A DNA stretch of 64,000 nt, from NCBI GenBank assembly GCA_964539825.1, contig CAZIKF010000018.1, positions 43,388 to 107,387 on the forward strand. Direction: 5' to 3'. Shown here one piece after another: positions 63,919-64,000 of this stretch (position 1 is its first letter; each line of letters opens with the position of its first letter). The notes under the pieces were generated by a model, which saw nothing but the letters and a program-made list of their open reading frames with translations, made no database searches and had not been told where the DNA came from. This DNA comes from CAZIKF01 sp964539825 (GTDB lineage: Bacteria; Muiribacteriota; UBA6191). Both the position numbers and the translations under genes were made by a program.

Positions 63919-64000
63919 GAAGTGGAATCAAAGCAACCAAAAAGCAAAGAAAAACACGAAGTGGGAGCAAAGCAACCACAGAGTAAAGAAAAACACGAAG
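63919..64000 (+). repeat. Direct-repeat array 4, 39-bp units, cut by the window end
   Basis: Units start at 63919 and 63958, with a third beginning at about 63996. They read CGAAGTGGGAGCAAAGCAAC then CACAGAGTAAAGAAAAACA, a subtype with CAACCA in place of GCGAAAA. Orientation is the same as arrays 1-3. By analogy, a hairpin copy and the stop codon of a leftward gene should lie just past 64000. Confidence 0.8.

Overview
The window comes from a Gram-negative, flagellated bacterium. Signs of an outer membrane are a lipobox lipoprotein lipase, DUF1302/DUF1329 proteins and an AsmA-like protein; flagellar genes are fliG and flagellin; repair is by a full RecBCD set. The gene families look proteobacterial in a broad (delta/SAR324-like) sense. 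There is no rRNA, tRNA or ribosomal protein gene here to place it, so the lineage is an inference only. Coding density is high, with many short or overlapping gene junctions. A run of 100 N at 959-1058 shows that this is a scaffold.

Layout. 1-8 kb: a partial TIGR01777 epimerase, a metaxin/FAXC-type GST-fold protein, yaaA, a FliG homologue, DUF547, VC0807-type and M23 proteins, and a GT1 glycosyltransferase. 8.2-17.9 kb: a long rightward gene run with a three-gene ABC-2 exporter, an odd PH / EF-Tu domain 3 / barstar-like protein, NhaC, a TolB-like propeller protein and an M1-M28-PDZ double peptidase. 17.9-19 kb: a tightly overlapped leftward trio (HNH nuclease, nucleotidyltransferase, small helical protein). 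19-22.4 kb: a membrane C39 peptidase, a Dph6-like PP-loop protein and EttA. 22.5-33.3 kb: a leftward six-gene operon (lipase, DUF1302, DUF1329, YCF48-type, RND, GH1 beta-glycosidase) that reads as a lipid or glycolipid processing and transport system. 33.4-36.9 kb: a class V aminotransferase with a pentanucleotide tract at its start, tryptophanase and a zinc-ribbon membrane protein. 37-40.5 kb: an M20 peptidase, an AsmA-like protein and two hypotheticals. 40.5-49.9 kb: recC-recB-recD. 50-60.3 kb: an exported FCP1-like phosphatase, unknown exported proteins, an ABC-F protein, a TPR protein, an SDR, a membrane protein and an ATP-grasp protein. 60.8-63.4 kb: a very large flagellin.

The most notable thing is a composite repeated element present three times (1.2, 56.5 and 60.6 kb). 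Each copy is an array of 37-39 bp direct repeats followed by a 162-167 nt segment that folds into one long hairpin. The stems are conserved by compensatory base changes between copies. Each hairpin base overlaps the stop codon of a leftward gene (GST-like, SDR, flagellin), and a T-rich tract follows on the leftward transcript. A fourth array starts at about 63.92 kb and runs off the window, which predicts another hairpin and another leftward stop codon just beyond it. I do not recognise this element as a described family.
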